6,775 nucleotides of DNA from Acidobacteriaceae bacterium (GTDB taxonomy: Bacteria > Acidobacteriota > Terriglobia > Terriglobales > Acidobacteriaceae): contig PLKY01000330.1 in NCBI GenBank assembly GCA_003140785.1, positions 2,117 to 8,891 on the forward strand. The letters run 5' to 3'. Position 1 is the stretch's first letter. Every line of letters begins with the position of its first letter. This document shows, piece after piece, positions 4,520 through 6,775 of this stretch. The notes below the pieces were generated by a model. The model made no database searches. It saw only the letters and a program-made list of their open reading frames with translations, and was not told the origin of the DNA. Both the position numbers and the translations under genes were made by a program.

Positions 4520-6415
4520 GTGAGTAGATGGGCGCTGTTGTGGCTCTGCCTGATTGCGGTGCCCGTGGCCGGGCAGGTCGTAGATGCGACGCATTGGCCG
4601 TCTGGCACGGTCGACCTGACGGATGAGTGGCGTACGCACGACGGCGATGATTTGGCGTGGGCGCAGGCGGGCTTTGACGACAGCGGATGGAAGACTGCGG
4701 AGCTGGATAACCTGGGCGCGGCGCAACCGGGATGGCGTTGGTATCGGCTGCATGTGAAGCTGGCAGACCACGACACATTTCTTCATTTGCTTGTCCAAGG
4801 CGGTGACGGCACGTATGAGCTGTACGTCAACGGGAAGAAGATGGAGGGGCCGGAACTGCGCTCATGGTTTGGCGTCTCACGCCCGACCGAGCGCGTGATC
4901 TGGGTGGGCAAAGGGTATGCCGACCTGGAACTGGCGCTTCGAACCCACGCGCCGAGTAGCTACACGGCGTGGCATCTACCGCTATTTCTCAATTTTGAAA
5001 TGGGTACTCCCGACGCAATTGGCGATGCGCAGGCTGCGGCGCAAAACCAGCGGCTTTATCCAGCCCTTCCCTCCATTGCGATCAATCTATCCGTGATTCT
5101 GGCTGGCTTTGGAAGCCTGGCATTGTTTCTCGATCAGCGGATGCGCAAAGAGTATTGGTGGCTGGGCTTGTACCTGTTGTTTCTAGGTACATCGAACTTG
5201 ATCTTCAACTGCTCGTCTGATGGCATGATCCCACTGGCATGGAACTGGCTGCTTGGAGATCTGCTGATCTACGTGTTCACGATCACGCAGGTGGAGTTCA
5301 CGTTTAGTTTTGTGGGGCGGCCTTTGGGGCGTTGGTGGCGGGTTTATGAGTTGCTTCTGATCCTGGGGCTCATTCCGGCAGTGATGACGCAAATGGGAGC
5401 GCTCTCGAGTAGCACTTATATTTCGATTCAAGCGCTTTTGATTGTGCCAGCGGCTCTGCTGCTGCCAGTTCTTCTGCTGGTGTGGTATCGCAGAGGCAAT
5501 CGCGAAGCCGGGTGGCTGGTCCTGCCGAGCCTTTTTCCCGCAGCCGCGACAGCCACGTTCGACGTGGGGACAGTTTCAATCTTTACCGGATGGGGCAAGC
5601 TGGACTTTCTTACGAATCCAATCCCAATCGGGCCGATTCCATTGCAATTGGCCGATGTAGGCGATTTTCTGTTTGTGCTCGCGATTGTCGTGGTGATGTT
5701 CTTCCGGTTTACGCGGGTGAGCCGGGAGCAGACCCGCGTTGCGGCGGAGCTGGATGCGGCGCGTACGATTCAGCGGCGGCTGGTACCTGCGCGATTGCCG
5801 GAGGTGGTGGGGTATGCGCTGGAGGCAGCGTATTTTCCCGCGGACGAAGTGGGCGGCGATTTCTACCAGGTGCTTGACCAGGGAAATGGCGCGCAGATGG
5901 TGGTGGTGGGCGATGTGAGCGGGAAGGGATTGAAGGCGGCGATGACCGGCACTCTGGCGATGGGCGCGCTGCATACGCTGGTGACTGAGGGGCTGGGACC
6001 GGCAGCGGTGCTCATGCGGCTGAATCGGCAGCTTGTGGGGACTGGCGATGGGGGATTTATCACTTGCGTGTGCGTGCGGATTGCTCTGGATGGCGCGTTG
6101 ACGGTGGCGAACGCGGGCCATCTGCCGCCTTACCGAAATGGCGAGGAGCTGACGATGGATGCTGGTTTGCCGTTGGGAATTGCGCCGGACGAGAAATATG
6201 AGGAGCACGTGTTTCGGCTGGAGCTGGGGGATCAGCTGACTTTGCTTTCCGATGGGGTGGTGGAAGCGCGCGATGCGCAGGGTGGCCTGTTTGGATTTGA
6301 GAGGACGCGGGCGATCAGTGCGCAAACGGCGGGAGAGATTGCGGCGGCGGCGCTCAAGTTTGGACAGGAGGACGACATCACGGTGTTGACGGTGGTGCGG
6401 GAAAACAGGGAATAG
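4520..6415 (+). CDS. Membrane-anchored sensor PP2C (SpoIIE/RsbU-type) serine/threonine phosphatase
   Basis: The protein is 631 aa. Residues 1-19 (SRWALLWLCLIAVPVAGQ) form a signal peptide. Residues ~22-160 look like a galactose-binding-type beta-sandwich (DEWRTHDGDDLAWAQAGFDD..GW, YELYVNGKKM), as in GH2 N-terminal domains. Seven hydrophobic segments follow: about 185-203, 212-232, 245-266, 273-293, 303-322, 331-355 and 378-396. This is a 7TMR-DISM-like arrangement. A charged helical linker (SREQTRVAAELDAARTIQRR) leads to the cytoplasmic phosphatase at ~430-626. That domain has EVGGDFY (443-449), GDVSGKG (464-470), NAGHLPPY (531-538), GLPLGI, SDG (577-579) and EDDITVL (617-623), so all metal-binding Asp/Gly motifs are intact. 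Such enzymes dephosphorylate anti-sigma-antagonists or other phosphoproteins in partner switching; no partner gene is present here. GTG 4520 was chosen because it starts the signal peptide and has GGAG 10 bases upstream. A GTG at 4418 would add 34 non-secretory residues without a ribosome site. The stop codon lies within the 7-bp repeat. Confidence 0.92.
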   Translation: MSRWALLWLCLIAVPVAGQVVDATHWPSGTVDLTDEWRTHDGDDLAWAQAGFDDSGWKTAELDNLGAAQPGWRWYRLHVKLADHDTFLHLLVQGGDGTYELYVNGKKMEGPELRSWFGVSRPTERVIWVGKGYADLELALRTHAPSSYTAWHLPLFLNFEMGTPDAIGDAQAAAQNQRLYPALPSIAINLSVILAGFGSLALFLDQRMRKEYWWLGLYLLFLGTSNLIFNCSSDGMIPLAWNWLLGDLLIYVFTITQVEFTFSFVGRPLGRWWRVYELLLILGLIPAVMTQMGALSSSTYISIQALLIVPAALLLPVLLLVWYRRGNREAGWLVLPSLFPAAATATFDVGTVSIFTGWGKLDFLTNPIPIGPIPLQLADVGDFLFVLAIVVVMFFRFTRVSREQTRVAAELDAARTIQRRLVPARLPEVVGYALEAAYFPADEVGGDFYQVLDQGNGAQMVVVGDVSGKGLKAAMTGTLAMGALHTLVTEGLGPAAVLMRLNRQLVGTGDGGFITCVCVRIALDGALTVANAGHLPPYRNGEELTMDAGLPLGIAPDEKYEEHVFRLELGDQLTLLSDGVVEARDAQGGLFGFERTRAISAQTAGEIAAAALKFGQEDDITVLTVVRENRE

Positions 6416-6429
6416 GGAATAGGGAATAG
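6406..6429. repeat. 7-bp tandem repeat (CAGGGAA, TAGGGAA, TAGGGAA, TAG) overlapping the PP2C stop codon
   Basis: Three near-perfect units cover the last codons of the PP2C gene. The TAG stop at 6413-6415 is part of the second unit. The same unit type is found at 341-372. Because 7 is not a multiple of 3, gain or loss of a unit upstream of the stop would change the reading frame of the last residues only. Confidence 0.8.
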
Positions 6430-6775
6430 AAGTCCGACTGTTTCCGTTGCGGCCCAGCTTAGGCTTGTTGCTTGCCCCGCCATGCGGCAGGAAAATGTCG
6501 CAAGGATGGGGCGCTGATAATTTGTTCCGATTGGTGCTTCGCGGGGTTGGCGGCGAGGAATTCAGAGATGGTACCGGATTTCCACGGATACAGGCGACGA
6601 GAAGGTGAATACAATCAGAGTGCGGAAACGACTGCTGTTTCGCGGGGTTTGGTGTGTGATGGAGCAAAGCTGTTAGCCTTGGGCCAGCGGACGCGGCTGA
6701 TTTCCTGAGTTCAGAGGGTAAGCAGCCTGGTAGGGCTTGTTGCTTTCCCAGGTCTCAAGCCACCCCAGCGACGAA
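6416..6775. other. Terminal non-coding region (360 bp), no gene supported
   Basis: After the 7-bp repeat, nothing in either strand shows a recognisable protein family. A 78-codon plus-strand frame (6472-6708) has no ribosome-binding site and no family motif. A 12-bp direct repeat GGCTTGTTGCTT occurs at 6462-6473 and 6734-6745. The last bases (CAAGCCACCCCAGCGACGAA) resemble the edge of a dispersed intergenic repeat, but the window ends before this can be judged. No terminator-like hairpin with a U-tract was found. Confidence 0.5.

Noticed and set aside
5576..6667. A 363-codon open frame on the minus strand, opposite the PP2C domain
   Set aside because: It is rich in His/Arg/Pro with almost no acidic residues and no motif, and lies antisense to the intact phosphatase catalytic motifs.

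Overview
The window looks like a piece of a moderately GC-rich chromosome from a soil-type Acidobacteriota (Terriglobia-like) organism. This is an inference. It rests on the DUF192 protein with a long, poorly conserved tail, the DUF5678/retropepsin gene pair, the PP2C phosphatase with a 7TM sensor, and the 7-bp TAGGGAA/C/T intergenic repeats. I see no rRNA, tRNA, CRISPR array, transposase or phage gene.

Layout. Bases 1-308 (minus) hold the N-terminus of folC, which runs off the left edge. It is followed by a 7-bp tandem repeat and a hairpin. Bases 390-1484 (minus) encode a DUF192 protein whose C-terminal part shows a striking change of best reading frame. After a 361-bp gap, 1846-2130 (minus) encodes a small ribbon-helix-helix-like protein. 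Its upstream side carries AT-rich inverted and direct repeats that look like an operator. Diverging from it, 2259-2492 (plus) encodes a DUF5678-like small protein, followed after 3 bp by a retropepsin-like aspartic protease gene. That gene appears split by a single-base frameshift: the N-terminal piece opens at 2496 and the catalytic piece is in the 2549-2941 frame. Convergent to it, 2974-3774 (minus) encodes a DUF4145/HEPN-like protein. A roughly 745-bp non-coding stretch follows, containing an AT-rich island. Bases 4520-6415 (plus) encode a membrane-bound sensor phosphatase: signal peptide, extracytoplasmic beta-sandwich, seven TM segments, coiled linker and a cytoplasmic SpoIIE/PP2C domain. 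The last 360 bp are non-coding and start with a second copy of the 7-bp repeat.

Function. FolC belongs to folate metabolism. The PP2C protein probably turns an extracytoplasmic signal into dephosphorylation of an anti-sigma-factor antagonist or similar target. The RHH gene and the divergent DUF5678/protease pair share one 128-bp intergenic region with the operator-like repeats, so co-regulation is plausible but unproven. The remaining genes do not form an obvious pathway. I do not see a convincing new multi-gene system. The best candidates for a second look are the RHH-operator/DUF5678/protease locus and the two frame anomalies.
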